A stretch of DNA of 53,534 nucleotides. Source: Promethearchaeati archaeon (lineage in GTDB: Archaea > Asgardarchaeota > Heimdallarchaeia > Heimdallarchaeales > Heimdallarchaeaceae). The stretch lies in contig JABLTJ010000023.1 in the NCBI GenBank assembly GCA_013166775.1, forward strand, positions 1 through 53,534, given 5' to 3'. The position numbers and the translations under genes were made by a program. The notes beneath the pieces were generated by a model, which was given only the letters and a program-made list of their open reading frames with translations, had not been told where the DNA came from and searched no databases. Every line of letters starts with the position of its first letter. The first letter of the stretch is position 1. This document shows, piece by piece, positions 43,211 through 52,711 of the stretch.

Positions 43211-44371
43211 ATGAAAGAAATGGCAAATGGGATGCATCGCATTCTTGGTGAAGGTGCATTTGAATATTTAGCCAAAGCTCAAGCTTTAGAACGTGAAGGG
43301 AAGCAAGTACTTCATTTCGAAATTGGACAACCTGATTTTCCTACTCCTGAACACATCAAAGAATCAGCTTATGATTCCATAAGGGATAATTTTACTGGTT
43401 ACGTTGCTGCAACAGGTATTCTGGAACTAAAGGAAGCAATTCAAGAAGAGATAGACTATACTAGAGGTTTCACTCCTGATTTAGATCAAATACTAATACT
43501 TCCAGGAGCTAAACCAGGAATCTTCTTTACCATGTTAGGTTTGGTTAACCCAGGTGAAGAGATAATTTATCCTGATCCTGGTTTTCCTACTTATGGTTCT
43601 GTAGTTAAATATCTGAATGCTGGAGATGTTCCTATAGCTTTGAAGGAAGAAAACGAATTCAGGTTAAATCCAGAAGATATAGAGAGTAAAATCACTTCAA
43701 AAACTAAGTTGATAATCCTAAATAGTCCTCAAAATCCTACCGGTTCAGTTATGACACAAAGGGAAATTGATAGAATCGCTGAATTAGCTGAAAAACATGA
43801 AATTTACATTTTGTCTGATGAGATATATTCGAAAATGCTATATGATGCAGAATTTAACTCACCTTCGGTGAGAGATGAATCAAAGGAAAGAACGATAATC
43901 TTAGATGGTTTTTCTAAATCCTATTCAATGACTGGTTGGCGATTGGGTTATTTAGTGGGACCTAAACCTGTTATAGAAAAAATGGGTTTACTCATGATTA
44001 ATGCTCTCTCCTGTACAACCTCCTTTGTGCAAAAAGCAGGAATTACAGCTTTAAAAGGAGATCAAGAACCACTTTTTGAGATGATGAGACAATTTAGAAT
44101 AAGACGTGATGCGATTGTTAAGGGACTCAATAGTATTCCTAATTTCTCGTGTCTAACACCTGAAGGAGCATTCTATACTTTTCCAAATATTAAGAAAACA
44201 GATATGACCTCTAGAGATGTGGCAGATCATCTTCTCTATGAAGCAGGAGTGTGTTGTCTCCCAGGTTCTTCCTTTGGTCCAAGTGGTGAAGGATATATTA
44301 GATTTAGTTATGCTACTTCAGTTGAAATCATAAATGAAGCAGTACAGAAAATAAAGGAATCCTTTTCCTAA
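43211..44371 (+). CDS. Class I/II aminotransferase (AspC-like)
   Basis: A 386-residue PLP enzyme. Active-site residues are visible: N175 in NSPQNPTG, D203 and Y206 in ILSDEIYSK, K236 in LDGFSKSYSMTGWR with R244, and FEIGQPDFPTP at the N-terminus. The pattern is the aspartate/aromatic aminotransferase fold type I. GGTGA eight bases before ATG 43211. It is cotranscribed with the unrecognised gene just upstream. The exact amino acid (Asp, Ala or aromatic) cannot be told from these motifs. Possible links to homoserine dehydrogenase and AOR downstream suggest amino-acid turnover. Confidence 0.92.
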   Translation: MKEMANGMHRILGEGAFEYLAKAQALEREGKQVLHFEIGQPDFPTPEHIKESAYDSIRDNFTGYVAATGILELKEAIQEEIDYTRGFTPDLDQILILPGAKPGIFFTMLGLVNPGEEIIYPDPGFPTYGSVVKYLNAGDVPIALKEENEFRLNPEDIESKITSKTKLIILNSPQNPTGSVMTQREIDRIAELAEKHEIYILSDEIYSKMLYDAEFNSPSVRDESKERTIILDGFSKSYSMTGWRLGYLVGPKPVIEKMGLLMINALSCTTSFVQKAGITALKGDQEPLFEMMRQFRIRRDAIVKGLNSIPNFSCLTPEGAFYTFPNIKKTDMTSRDVADHLLYEAGVCCLPGSSFGPSGEGYIRFSYATSVEIINEAVQKIKESFS

Positions 44372-44381
44372 TTTCATTTTC

Positions 44382-45164
44382 TTAGCGTGTATATGTTTCC
44401 ATTATTGTTGAAAGTAAAATAAAAAGTAGTTCTATTGATTCATAACTTGAGATTATTGCAGTAAAATTATTTCCATGAACAGATATTTGATCAATAAATG
44501 CTTCCTGTTCACTAATAACTTCATCAATTAGAGTTTCTTCTAAAATCCTTTCTGCAAATTTAGGATCATCCGAACTAACCATATATGTTTGCGAAAACAA
44601 TTTCTTTGTTGAAAACATCCTCTCCTCCAATTCTACAATTTCTCTTTTTCGAATGCTAAGATAAGCAGGAAATTCAAACTTAAGCTCTGCACTAACTTGG
44701 TACAGATTTTCTCTTTCCATTAATAGAGAAATTCTTTGATAAGAATCAAATTTATGATCTACTGGAAAAGAAAATACAAATCTAGGAAATGTTCCTTTTG
44801 TAATTTCGATTCTGATTGCTCCCATATTTGTCAGTGTGTTAGAGATCTTAGCTGCAAGTGGATCTTCTTCTATTTCCTCAAATCCATATTTCTCATGGTA
44901 TCTCTCTTCAGCTGATTTGATGTGCTTTTGTGCACCTATTCTTCTAATTTCTAAAATAAGCATGAAAATAAACAATACAGTAAGGCCTCCTAATACTGCA
45001 ATAGGAATAATAAATGCTTGCTGATAATTGTATACACTATAGTCTATGATGAACCTTGAAGCTGTAACCACACACCATAAAATTGCTAATATAAAGCTAA
45101 CTAATACATTCGTGGGTTGTTTAATGACCCTTCTGCCAATGAACCACCATCTCATTTTCTTCAT
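44382..45164 (-). CDS. Two-helix membrane protein of unknown function
   Basis: A 260-residue protein with two helices at about 18-40 and 50-72 ('IIPIAVLGGLTVLFIFMLIL'), and then a soluble domain of about 180 residues, helical and acidic at first (KSAEERYHEKYGFEEIEEDP) and beta-rich later. The basic start (MKKMRWWFIGRRVIKQ) puts the N-terminus inside, so the soluble part is cytosolic. It is convergent with the aminotransferase (10 bases between stops) and divergent from homoserine dehydrogenase. No family recognised. Confidence 0.65.
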   Translation of the reverse strand: MKKMRWWFIGRRVIKQPTNVLVSFILAILWCVVTASRFIIDYSVYNYQQAFIIPIAVLGGLTVLFIFMLILEIRRIGAQKHIKSAEERYHEKYGFEEIEEDPLAAKISNTLTNMGAIRIEITKGTFPRFVFSFPVDHKFDSYQRISLLMERENLYQVSAELKFEFPAYLSIRKREIVELEERMFSTKKLFSQTYMVSSDDPKFAERILEETLIDEVISEQEAFIDQISVHGNNFTAIISSYESIELLFILLSTIMETYTR

Positions 45165-45280
45165 ATTAGAATAGTAATACTGTTTTTTATACTTTTAGAA
45201 AAACTCAGAAATCTGTCATTCATTAAATTTTTAAACAATCTAGATAATTATCTTCAGTAAATCAAATTAAGGCGAATAAA

Positions 45281-46321
45281 ATGGAATTTAAAATTGCTTT
45301 TATTGGTTTTGGAGTTGTAGGGCAAGGTTTAGCAGAAATATTCGTTGAACAAGAAGCTTTTCTGAAAGAAAAATATAACTTCAATTTCAAAGTAGTAGCC
45401 ATTTCCGACACTGTGAAGGGTTCAGTTTACGATGAAAATGGTTTAGATTTAAAGAATCTCCTTGAACTTGTAAAGTCAACAGGAAAAATCGATAGTTATC
45501 AAGAAGGAATCAAAGGCTGGGATAGCTTAAAGACTATTACAGATACAAATGCTAATCTTATTTTAGAAGTAGCTTGGACTGATCTTAAAACAGGAGAACC
45601 TGCAATGACACATGTTAAAACAGCTTTGAAAAACAAAAAACATGTAGTTATGACAAACAAAGGGCCAATTGCTTTAGCTGTAAGAGAGTTATTAGAAATA
45701 GCGAAGGAAAATAATGTGGAGATGAGATATGAAGGGACAGTATTGAGTGGTACTCCTGCTTTAAATCTTGGTCTTTACAATCTTGCTGGATCAGGAATAA
45801 CTGAAGCTAGAGGAATTGTCAATGGTACAACAAATTATATTCTGACTGAAATGGAAAAGGGACTAAGTTATGAAGATGCTTTGAAACAAGCTCAAGAATT
45901 AGGTTATGCTGAAGCTGATCCCACAGCAGATGTAGAAGGTTATGATGCTTTAGGAAAAATAGTGATTTTAGCTAATACTGTTATGGGTGCAAGTCTGCAC
46001 AAAGACGAACCTCCATGTGAGGGGATAACAAAGATTACAGCTGAAGATATTGTAAAAGCTAAAGATGAAGGTTTTCGATGGAAGTTAATTGCTGGAGCTG
46101 AAATCAAGGATGATGGTTCGGTTGAAGCTTATGTTAAACCTGAAAAAATTCCTCTCGATCATCCATTAGCTAATATAATGGGTCCTACAAATGCACTAAC
46201 TTATACAACTAAATATCTTGGTGATGTAACTATAGTTGGTCCTGGAGCAGGAAGAGCTCCAACGGGTTTTGCACTCTTAACCGACATTCTCGATATTAAT
46301 CGACTTCTTTCAAAGAGCTGA
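45281..46321 (+). CDS. hom: Homoserine dehydrogenase
   Basis: A 346-residue NAD(P) enzyme that interconverts aspartate semialdehyde and homoserine. The Rossmann motif is FIGFGVVGQGLAE, the middle has 'TNKGPIALAVRELLEIAKEN' and GTVLSGTPALNL, and the substrate site is in 'LGYAEADPTADVEGYDALGK', including the catalytic Lys. It ends without an ACT domain, so no feedback control by threonine is expected. GGCGA before ATG 45281 and a TATA box (TTTTTAAAC) at about 45226. It is followed 5 bases later by AOR, making one operon; the pairing may mean degradation of homoserine or threonine carbon, but this is inference. Confidence 0.92.
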   Translation: MEFKIAFIGFGVVGQGLAEIFVEQEAFLKEKYNFNFKVVAISDTVKGSVYDENGLDLKNLLELVKSTGKIDSYQEGIKGWDSLKTITDTNANLILEVAWTDLKTGEPAMTHVKTALKNKKHVVMTNKGPIALAVRELLEIAKENNVEMRYEGTVLSGTPALNLGLYNLAGSGITEARGIVNGTTNYILTEMEKGLSYEDALKQAQELGYAEADPTADVEGYDALGKIVILANTVMGASLHKDEPPCEGITKITAEDIVKAKDEGFRWKLIAGAEIKDDGSVEAYVKPEKIPLDHPLANIMGPTNALTYTTKYLGDVTIVGPGAGRAPTGFALLTDILDINRLLSKS

Positions 46322-46326
46322 TATAA

Positions 46327-48114
46327 ATGGGTTATATGCACAAGTACCTTGATGTAGACCTCTCCTCTGGAAAAATTCATGAAAAGAAATTGGATCAAAA
46401 ATTAGGAGAGAAATATATAGGTGGAAAAGGTTTAGGTGCAAGAATACTCTATGAGGAATTAAAACCGAATATAGATCCCCTAAATCCTAAAAATATAATT
46501 CTCTTTATGACAGGACCTCTTACTGGAACTTCAGTTGTTACATCCGGTAGATGGTGTATAGTGACAAAATCACCTCATACAGGTATCTATCTAGATAGTC
46601 AAATTGGTGGTAAATTTGGTCATCGTCTTAAAAGAGCTGGTTATGATTATCTTCTCGTCAGAGGGAAAGCTGAATCTCCCAGTTACATAAACGTTCATTC
46701 GGAAGGGTCTGAAATACTCTCAGCTTCTGAATACTGGGGAAAAGGGACATTCGAAACAGAAGAAAAACTTAAAGCTAAGCATCCTAAATCTGAAGTAGCG
46801 TCAATAGGTCCTGCAGGAGAAAATCTTGTCACATATGCAAATGTAATGACTGATAAATCTCATATGGCCGGAAGAGGAGGTTCAGGTGCAGTAATGGGCT
46901 CAAAAAATCTTAAAGCTATTGTAGCTGGAGGAGCCTGCAAAATCGATGCTGTGAATGAAAATTTCAAGGAACTGACTAGAGTTTTTAGAACTAAAGTTCA
47001 AAACGATGATGGTGTGAAAAATAGAAACAGAATAGGCACAATGATGTGGGTAAATATGTCCAATCATGGTGGATTTTTACCTACAAGAAATTACCAAAGT
47101 GGTGTTTTTGAGGAAGCTGATTCTATCTCAGGTGAAACTATGCTGGAAAATTATACTTATACAAATAGGGCATGTTATGGTTGTCTGATTGCTTGTGGTA
47201 AAGCTAACAAATTTGAAACAGGAAAATATGCAGGTTTAGATGTTGATGGTCCAGAATATGAAACAACAGCTTTACTAGGATCAAATTGCGGTCTTACTGA
47301 TTTGGTTGCAATTGCAAAAGCAAGTCAGATATGTGATGATTTAGGGATTGATACAATTACCTCAGGTGCAACTATTAGTTTCGCTATGGAATGTGTAGAA
47401 AAAGGTTATTTAGAGCAGAAAGATGTTGATAATCTAGTTTTTGGGAATGATGATGCAGTTCTTCAAATGCTAGAGCTAATAGCAAAGAAAGAAGGTATTG
47501 GAAATTTGTTTGCAGAAGGCAGTAAATCAGCTGCTCTAAAAATAGGTCATGATTCTTCAGATTTTGCAATTCAAGTTAAAGGTAATGAACTTGCAGGTGT
47601 TGAGCCAAGAGGTTCTTGGGGGATGGCTTTAGCTTATTCCACTTCAGATAGAGGAGCATGTCATCAGAGATGTTGGACACCCTCAGCTGAATTAAGAGGG
47701 GATTTACCAAGATTTTCATTTGATGGAGTACCTGAATTTGTTAAAGAATCACAAGATGAAAGAGCTGCTTGTTTTTCTTTAGTATTATGTGATTTCTTAC
47801 CTTTCAATGTTCCAGAAATGGTTGAAATGCTAAACGCTGCAACAGGTTTCTCATACACTCCTGAAAGTTATCTAACTGCTGGGGAAAGAATTTGGAATCA
47901 GACTCGGTTATTCAATACAAGAGAAGGGATAACTGCAAAAGATGATGTACTACCCAAAAGATTTTACAAAGAAAAGATGCCAGAAGGACCTGCTAAAAAC
48001 CAAATAATATCATCCGAGAAACTGGAAAAAGCTAAACAAATTTACTATGAATTGAGAGGATGGGATTCAAACGGAATTCCAAATAATGACACAATAAACA
48101 AACTCGAGATTTAA
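46327..48114 (+). CDS. aor: Aldehyde:ferredoxin oxidoreductase (tungsten)
   Basis: A 595-residue enzyme that oxidises aldehydes to acids and passes electrons to ferredoxin, with a tungsten bis-pterin and one 4Fe-4S cluster. The cluster ligands are C283, C286 and C290 in RACYGCLIACGK, with C488 as the fourth in SLVLCDF. Pterin and AOR N-domain motifs include YIGGKGLGARILYEEL and 'AGRGGSGAVMGSKNLKAIVA'. The length and order fit the AOR/WOR family. ATG 46327 is 5 bases after the homoserine dehydrogenase stop. With that gene it may serve amino-acid fermentation, turning aldehydes from 2-oxoacid breakdown into acids while reducing ferredoxin. Confidence 0.93.
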   Translation: MGYMHKYLDVDLSSGKIHEKKLDQKLGEKYIGGKGLGARILYEELKPNIDPLNPKNIILFMTGPLTGTSVVTSGRWCIVTKSPHTGIYLDSQIGGKFGHRLKRAGYDYLLVRGKAESPSYINVHSEGSEILSASEYWGKGTFETEEKLKAKHPKSEVASIGPAGENLVTYANVMTDKSHMAGRGGSGAVMGSKNLKAIVAGGACKIDAVNENFKELTRVFRTKVQNDDGVKNRNRIGTMMWVNMSNHGGFLPTRNYQSGVFEEADSISGETMLENYTYTNRACYGCLIACGKANKFETGKYAGLDVDGPEYETTALLGSNCGLTDLVAIAKASQICDDLGIDTITSGATISFAMECVEKGYLEQKDVDNLVFGNDDAVLQMLELIAKKEGIGNLFAEGSKSAALKIGHDSSDFAIQVKGNELAGVEPRGSWGMALAYSTSDRGACHQRCWTPSAELRGDLPRFSFDGVPEFVKESQDERAACFSLVLCDFLPFNVPEMVEMLNAATGFSYTPESYLTAGERIWNQTRLFNTREGITAKDDVLPKRFYKEKMPEGPAKNQIISSEKLEKAKQIYYELRGWDSNGIPNNDTINKLEI

Positions 48115-48170
48115 ATCAAAATTTGAATTTTAAAAAATGGAAAAATGGAAAGATATATTCCTTTCCTCTA

Positions 48171-48830
48171 TTACCTTATTAAAGACCATCTTATTACTTT
48201 TGCATGTAATATTGCTAGCCTGTTAGATATGTGAAGTGATGCTGGGAGTAGTGCTAGTCCTGCAATGAAAGCGACTATAGTAAGAACAATACCAACTCCT
48301 TGAGGAGCCCATGAAAATGCTTCTGTAAACCATACAGGATTTCCAACGATTGCCCAGTTTATTAGTGCAACAAAAGGTGATGCTATTAATGCTAAAGCTG
48401 TCGAAATTAGGGATATCATAAGTGAGAACACAAATGTTCCAAAGGGTAAAGCAATGAAGAGACTATAAAACAAAGCTGTAGCAATTCTTCTATCTTTTAA
48501 TGCGTTAAACGCTTTTGTAAAGAATCCTCCTTCCACATGTGGTTTATATACCACTGGCATTTCCACTCCAACTAGGACTTTGGTCAAGAATCCTATACCA
48601 TACATCAATCTTGGAAGACTCCACAGAAAAATGTAAAGTAAGAAGAATCCTACTATTGTAAATATTAATCCCAAAGATACTGATCCAACAGTCACTGCCC
48701 AAATAAAGTAAAATAAAGATAATGGGAATAGGAGGAAGAGATATAGTAAATTAGAGTAAGTTCTTGGACGTATTAAAACTTCAAAGAATGAAACATCAAG
48801 AATACTGTCATCAATTTTGTTGTATGTCAT
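48171..48830 (-). CDS. Putative sensor-domain membrane protein
   Basis: A 219-residue protein with five or six helices, including 'YLFLLFPLSLFYFIWAVTVG' and 'ISLISTALALIASPFVALI'. The pattern, with a short loop 'LPRLMYGIGFLTKVLVGVEM' between helix pairs, resembles the 'putative sensor' domain PF13796, found as the input part of bacterial kinases. Here it stands alone. It is convergent with AOR and divergent from the DHA2 exporter. Family call is tentative. Confidence 0.65.
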   Translation of the reverse strand: MTYNKIDDSILDVSFFEVLIRPRTYSNLLYLFLLFPLSLFYFIWAVTVGSVSLGLIFTIVGFFLLYIFLWSLPRLMYGIGFLTKVLVGVEMPVVYKPHVEGGFFTKAFNALKDRRIATALFYSLFIALPFGTFVFSLMISLISTALALIASPFVALINWAIVGNPVWFTEAFSWAPQGVGIVLTIVAFIAGLALLPASLHISNRLAILHAKVIRWSLIR

Positions 48831-48986
48831 ACATAGATTTGTTCTTGGACTTATATAAATAATTAGAATTAATGTACACTCTCGATTTTTTTAACGTATT
48901 GGAATTCCAAAAATAGTATTATGAGAATATTAATAAAAGATATTTTCAATTCTGTTTGTTCAGAACAAGAATTCTGTTGATTTATT

Positions 48987-50411
48987 ATGAGTGACGATAG
49001 TTCCGCTTTAAGTACTGGCAAAAGAGATAGAACATTCGCTCTTATTATTATATCTGTCTCCTCTTTCATCTCAGCATTCAGTGGTTCTGCTTTCACCCTT
49101 GCAGCCCCCACAATGGCAAAAGAACTATCTATCAATACAACAGAATTAAGCTGGATAGTAACTATCTATGTTCTTGCTACAGCTATGTTACAAATCCCTT
49201 TTGGAAAAATCTCTGATAATTATGGTAGAAAAAAAGTTTATTTTACTGGCACCATAATCTTTTCTTCTGCTGCTCTTATTTTGGGTTTTATGAATTCAGC
49301 TACTTCGATTATCATAATGAGATTTGTTCAAGGAGTTGGAGGAGCACTTATCTTTGCAACTGGAACTGCAATTTTAACTTCAGTTTTTCCTCCTGAGAAA
49401 AAGGGCCTAGCTTTTGGAATTAATATTGGATCAGTTTATACAGGATTAACCATTGGTCCTTCATTAGGGGGTTTTATGACAGAATTCTTTGGATGGAGAA
49501 GCATTTTCTTTAGCATAGTTCCTTTTGGATTTGTTATTGCGATACTCGTAGGTTTCGTTCTTAAAGGAGAGTGGAAAGCTGGTGTTAAGGAGAAATTTGA
49601 CTGGATAGGTTCTCTGATCTACATAGCAACCTTGTTCATGCTTTTATATGGATTCAGATCTCTTCCAAAGAACTACGGTTTTGGATTAATTGGCGCTTCA
49701 ATTGTAACCCTCGTTATTTTCATACTCTGGGAATGGAAAATAGATTATCCTATCCTTCAGTTTAGATTATTCCAAAATAATAATTTCTTTACATTTGCTA
49801 ATCTTGCTGCTTTCACATACTATACTGCAACTGCTGCTACGACTTTTATTCTAAGTTTATACCTACAAAACATAATTGGTTATTCTGCATTGTATGCAGG
49901 ACTAATTCTCCTAGCTAGACCTGTATTTCAAGCAGTTTTATCACCAATTGGAGGAAAACTTTCAGATACAGTAGAGCATCGTATCATTACAACACTTGGT
50001 GTAGCTTTTGGATTAATAGGATTAGTTTTGCTAATTTTTCTAAATTCAAGTTCCTCTCTCTCATTAATTATACTAAGTTTAATTTTCGGAGGAATAGGAT
50101 TTGGTTTATTCTCCTCTCCAAACGCAAATTCAATAATGAGTGCTGTCTCCAGAGAAAATTATGGGGTTGCATCAGCACTAGTTGGAACAATGAGAACAGT
50201 GGGACAAACTATAAGTCTGGGTTTAGTAACTTTACTATTTGCAGTTATTCTAGGAAATACTGAGACTGAAGCTGTAAACTATGAACCCTTATTCTTGAGA
50301 AGCTCACAAATAGCGTTCATTATCTTTGTTGTAGTATGCGTAATTAGTCTTGTCTTCTCTTACTTGAGAGGAAAGAACAATTATTTTGAAATAACAAATA
50401 TCAATGAATAG
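48987..50411 (+). CDS. MFS exporter, DHA2 (EmrB/QacA) type, 14 helices
   Basis: A 474-residue membrane protein. The start 'ISSFISAFSGSAFTLAAPTM' belongs to helix 1. The loop 2-3 motif is GKISDNYGRKKVYF, and 'GGALIFATGTAILTSVFPPE' with 'FGINIGSVYTGLTIGPSLGG' is the antiporter (motif C) segment. The number of helices (14) fits DHA2. These drug:H+ antiporters export amphipathic compounds. It is divergent from the putative sensor-domain protein 156 bases away and convergent with the MFS protein at 50436. Confidence 0.9.
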   Translation: MSDDSSALSTGKRDRTFALIIISVSSFISAFSGSAFTLAAPTMAKELSINTTELSWIVTIYVLATAMLQIPFGKISDNYGRKKVYFTGTIIFSSAALILGFMNSATSIIIMRFVQGVGGALIFATGTAILTSVFPPEKKGLAFGINIGSVYTGLTIGPSLGGFMTEFFGWRSIFFSIVPFGFVIAILVGFVLKGEWKAGVKEKFDWIGSLIYIATLFMLLYGFRSLPKNYGFGLIGASIVTLVIFILWEWKIDYPILQFRLFQNNNFFTFANLAAFTYYTATAATTFILSLYLQNIIGYSALYAGLILLARPVFQAVLSPIGGKLSDTVEHRIITTLGVAFGLIGLVLLIFLNSSSSLSLIILSLIFGGIGFGLFSSPNANSIMSAVSRENYGVASALVGTMRTVGQTISLGLVTLLFAVILGNTETEAVNYEPLFLRSSQIAFIIFVVVCVISLVFSYLRGKNNYFEITNINE

Positions 50412-50435
50412 TTTTCTCCGTTGGTTAAGAAAATA

Positions 50436-51785
50436 CTAAACTGGAGGTTCTAATTTAAATCTTTTCTGAAGATGCTTCTTGACCTCTCCCCATGAAGATG
50501 GAAATTTTTTCACCTCTTTTAAGGTTAGAAATAAGAGACCAGTAAGGAGTCTACCACCAGCAGCAATTCCTAGTGTTATTTTCACCGCAGTTAGCAAAGG
50601 ATACCATTTATCAAACATTTCTGTTAAGTATCCTCCAGCTAATGAACCTAAGAACATGAAAATACCTACTAGCATACTGTGAATACCAAAATAAACACCA
50701 CCTTCTCTTGGAGGAACAATATCTAGAAGATATGCTTGGATACTAGGAGATCCAATAAAAATAACCCCTGCTAGTGTGAAATGAATAATATAAAGATGCC
50801 AAATCTTAGAAGCGAAAATATATGCAAATGGAAAGAGTGCTAAAGCTAATCTGTTAAAAGCAATAAGTTTGGTTCGTCCGAATCTATCACTTAGTTTAGC
50901 TCCAAACCTAATCACTAGAATTGTCATGACACTAAAAGAAATTGATAAAATTGCAATCTGAAGAGCATTTACTTCCAAAATAGACACCTGAAATATACTA
51001 AATAATGGCCATGAAAAAGAGAAGAAGATTGCATGAATCATTGAGATAAGTGTAAATTTTGCGAATGGTTTGTTTGAGAAGGTTATCTTAAAACTCTCTT
51101 TCAGTGAATGTGTAATTGGTTGCTCTCCTAATGACTTATTCCTAAGGGGTTCTTCGATTTTTCTAAAAGGCAATATACCTACGATAGAGATTAATACACC
51201 TATTGCAATTGGAATAAGGATGAATCTTTGGTAGATCTCTGCCCTCTGTTCTATCTCAAAACCCTTATCATTGAATACTATTGTTAGGATAATCCCTGTT
51301 ATGATAGTAGCAACTGCACTCCCAATTGCGTCAAACCAAAAAATCCTTCCAGTTAATTTGGCTCTTACTTCTCCAGGAAATAACTCATTTTGTAGGGCTG
51401 TGAAAGCTGGAATACCTAAACTTGCTAGTAGATTTACTAAGGCAACAATAAGAACTATTACCCAAGGATCAATTATCCAGTAGAGAATAACATATGGAAT
51501 GCCCCAGGTAAGTGTTGATATAACTACAAAAGGAATTCTTCTTTTAGCCATATCTGATAATCTTCCAAAAATAGGACCTAAGAAAGTTGAGAGCAGGTTT
51601 GATATGCTTTGAATCCATCCTAGAATTCCAGCTGAAGCTCCCATTGTTATAGCTATCATAGAAACAAAAGGTTGAACCAATCCTCTTGATGTACTTGTAG
51701 CTATTGTCCGTGAATAAAGAGCTCTCTCTTCTTTCTTTTTTATTGAATTGGACATATCTGGTTCTGTGGGTGTATCTATTGTCAT
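50436..51785 (-). CDS. MFS transporter, 12 helices
   Basis: A 449-residue membrane protein. The MFS loop motif reads FGRLSDMAKRRIPFVVIST, and it recurs in the second half as RFGAKLSDRFGRTKLIAF. Its N-terminal 20 residues are cytosolic and charged. The segment EELFPGEVRAKLTGRIFWFD resembles exporters of the DHA1/DHA3 kind, but the substrate is unknown. It is convergent with the DHA2 exporter (24 bases between stops). Third MFS exporter-like gene in the window. Confidence 0.85.
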   Translation of the reverse strand: MTIDTPTEPDMSNSIKKKEERALYSRTIATSTSRGLVQPFVSMIAITMGASAGILGWIQSISNLLSTFLGPIFGRLSDMAKRRIPFVVISTLTWGIPYVILYWIIDPWVIVLIVALVNLLASLGIPAFTALQNELFPGEVRAKLTGRIFWFDAIGSAVATIITGIILTIVFNDKGFEIEQRAEIYQRFILIPIAIGVLISIVGILPFRKIEEPLRNKSLGEQPITHSLKESFKITFSNKPFAKFTLISMIHAIFFSFSWPLFSIFQVSILEVNALQIAILSISFSVMTILVIRFGAKLSDRFGRTKLIAFNRLALALFPFAYIFASKIWHLYIIHFTLAGVIFIGSPSIQAYLLDIVPPREGGVYFGIHSMLVGIFMFLGSLAGGYLTEMFDKWYPLLTAVKITLGIAAGGRLLTGLLFLTLKEVKKFPSSWGEVKKHLQKRFKLEPPV

Positions 51786-51826
51786 TGAATGATGTTGAAG
51801 AAAAACTGTTATTGAAAAGTTTTCTG

Positions 51827-52609
51827 TTAGAATTTAATCTTAAGTAATTCTAATGTTTCTTCATCCTTTTCAGTTTTCATGAGTCTCTCTAAAGCATAGT
51901 TAACATCTTCATTGTCAAGTTGAATTAATTTTTTTACTATTTCTCTTCTAATTTCCTTGTTAGTTTCATTTTGGATATGTGTTGAGAGAACAAAAGTGAT
52001 TTCAGGATTTTCAGCTTTCTGTAAGATGTAATAAAGAAGAAGTTTTCTCATCTCTGTATTTGGTTTTGATTTTAGAAGGGATAAAAATGCGTACATAACT
52101 TCTTCATCATTTATCAAATCACTAAGAGTCCTAATAATCCATAATTTTACTCTATTGGAAACTTCTCCAAATTTAAGTTTTCGAATAAGAATATCGCGGA
52201 CATCTACATCATGAATAATACTTCTTAGTGCCCAGACTGACCAAAGACGAACTTGTTGAGAGCTGTCACTAAGAGTCTGAAGAATCGTTCTTTTAACTTC
52301 CTCTTCAGAAATAAGATCAGCTAAAAGCGAAACTGCTTTAGTTCTGCAGAGTTGATATTTATCCTCTAGAGCAATGTCGATCAAGATTGTTGTAATTTCA
52401 GCATAAGTAGAGAACTCCCCAATAAGGTCTAAAATTTGAGCTCTTTCCTTATTTTCTTTAGTTATTTGTAGTTTAGAACTAAGCTCATTCATTCGTTCTA
52501 ATCTTTCTTTTTCTGATTTCTCTAATTTTTTTACTTCTAAATCCATAATATGCTCAAAAGCTGGATCTTCTTCCTTTGAATTATCTGAGGAGTTATCTTC
52601 TTCACTCAT
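51827..52609 (-). CDS. HEAT-repeat protein
   Basis: A 260-residue cytosolic solenoid. A charged N-terminal coiled coil (about 20-60, 'EVKKLEKSEKERLERMNELS') is followed by HEAT units: LCRTKAVSLLADLI, QQVRLWSVWALRSII, NRVKLWIIRTLSDLIND, TEMRKLLLYYILQKAE, KEIRREIVKKLIQL. It differs from the HEAT protein at 40969 by its coiled coil and longer repeats. It stands 40 bases upstream of the end of the MFS gene on the same strand. It probably binds proteins; partner unknown. Confidence 0.82.
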   Translation of the reverse strand: MSEEDNSSDNSKEEDPAFEHIMDLEVKKLEKSEKERLERMNELSSKLQITKENKERAQILDLIGEFSTYAEITTILIDIALEDKYQLCRTKAVSLLADLISEEEVKRTILQTLSDSSQQVRLWSVWALRSIIHDVDVRDILIRKLKFGEVSNRVKLWIIRTLSDLINDEEVMYAFLSLLKSKPNTEMRKLLLYYILQKAENPEITFVLSTHIQNETNKEIRREIVKKLIQLDNEDVNYALERLMKTEKDEETLELLKIKF

Positions 52610-52680
52610 ACGATCGATATAGTTTAGTCAGCGTTATTAAAAAATCTTTCATTTTAAAATCAAAATAAATGTAGAAGAGC

Positions 52681-52690
52681 TTAAAAAATA
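52681..52690 (+). promoter_or_regulatory. TATA box of the MBL hydrolase (near-leaderless)
   Basis: TTAAAAAATA is centred 27 bases before ATG 52712, as expected for a transcript starting at or next to the start codon; no ribosome site precedes it. Confidence 0.4.
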
Positions 52691-52711
52691 GTTATCTTAT
52701 CTGATAATATA

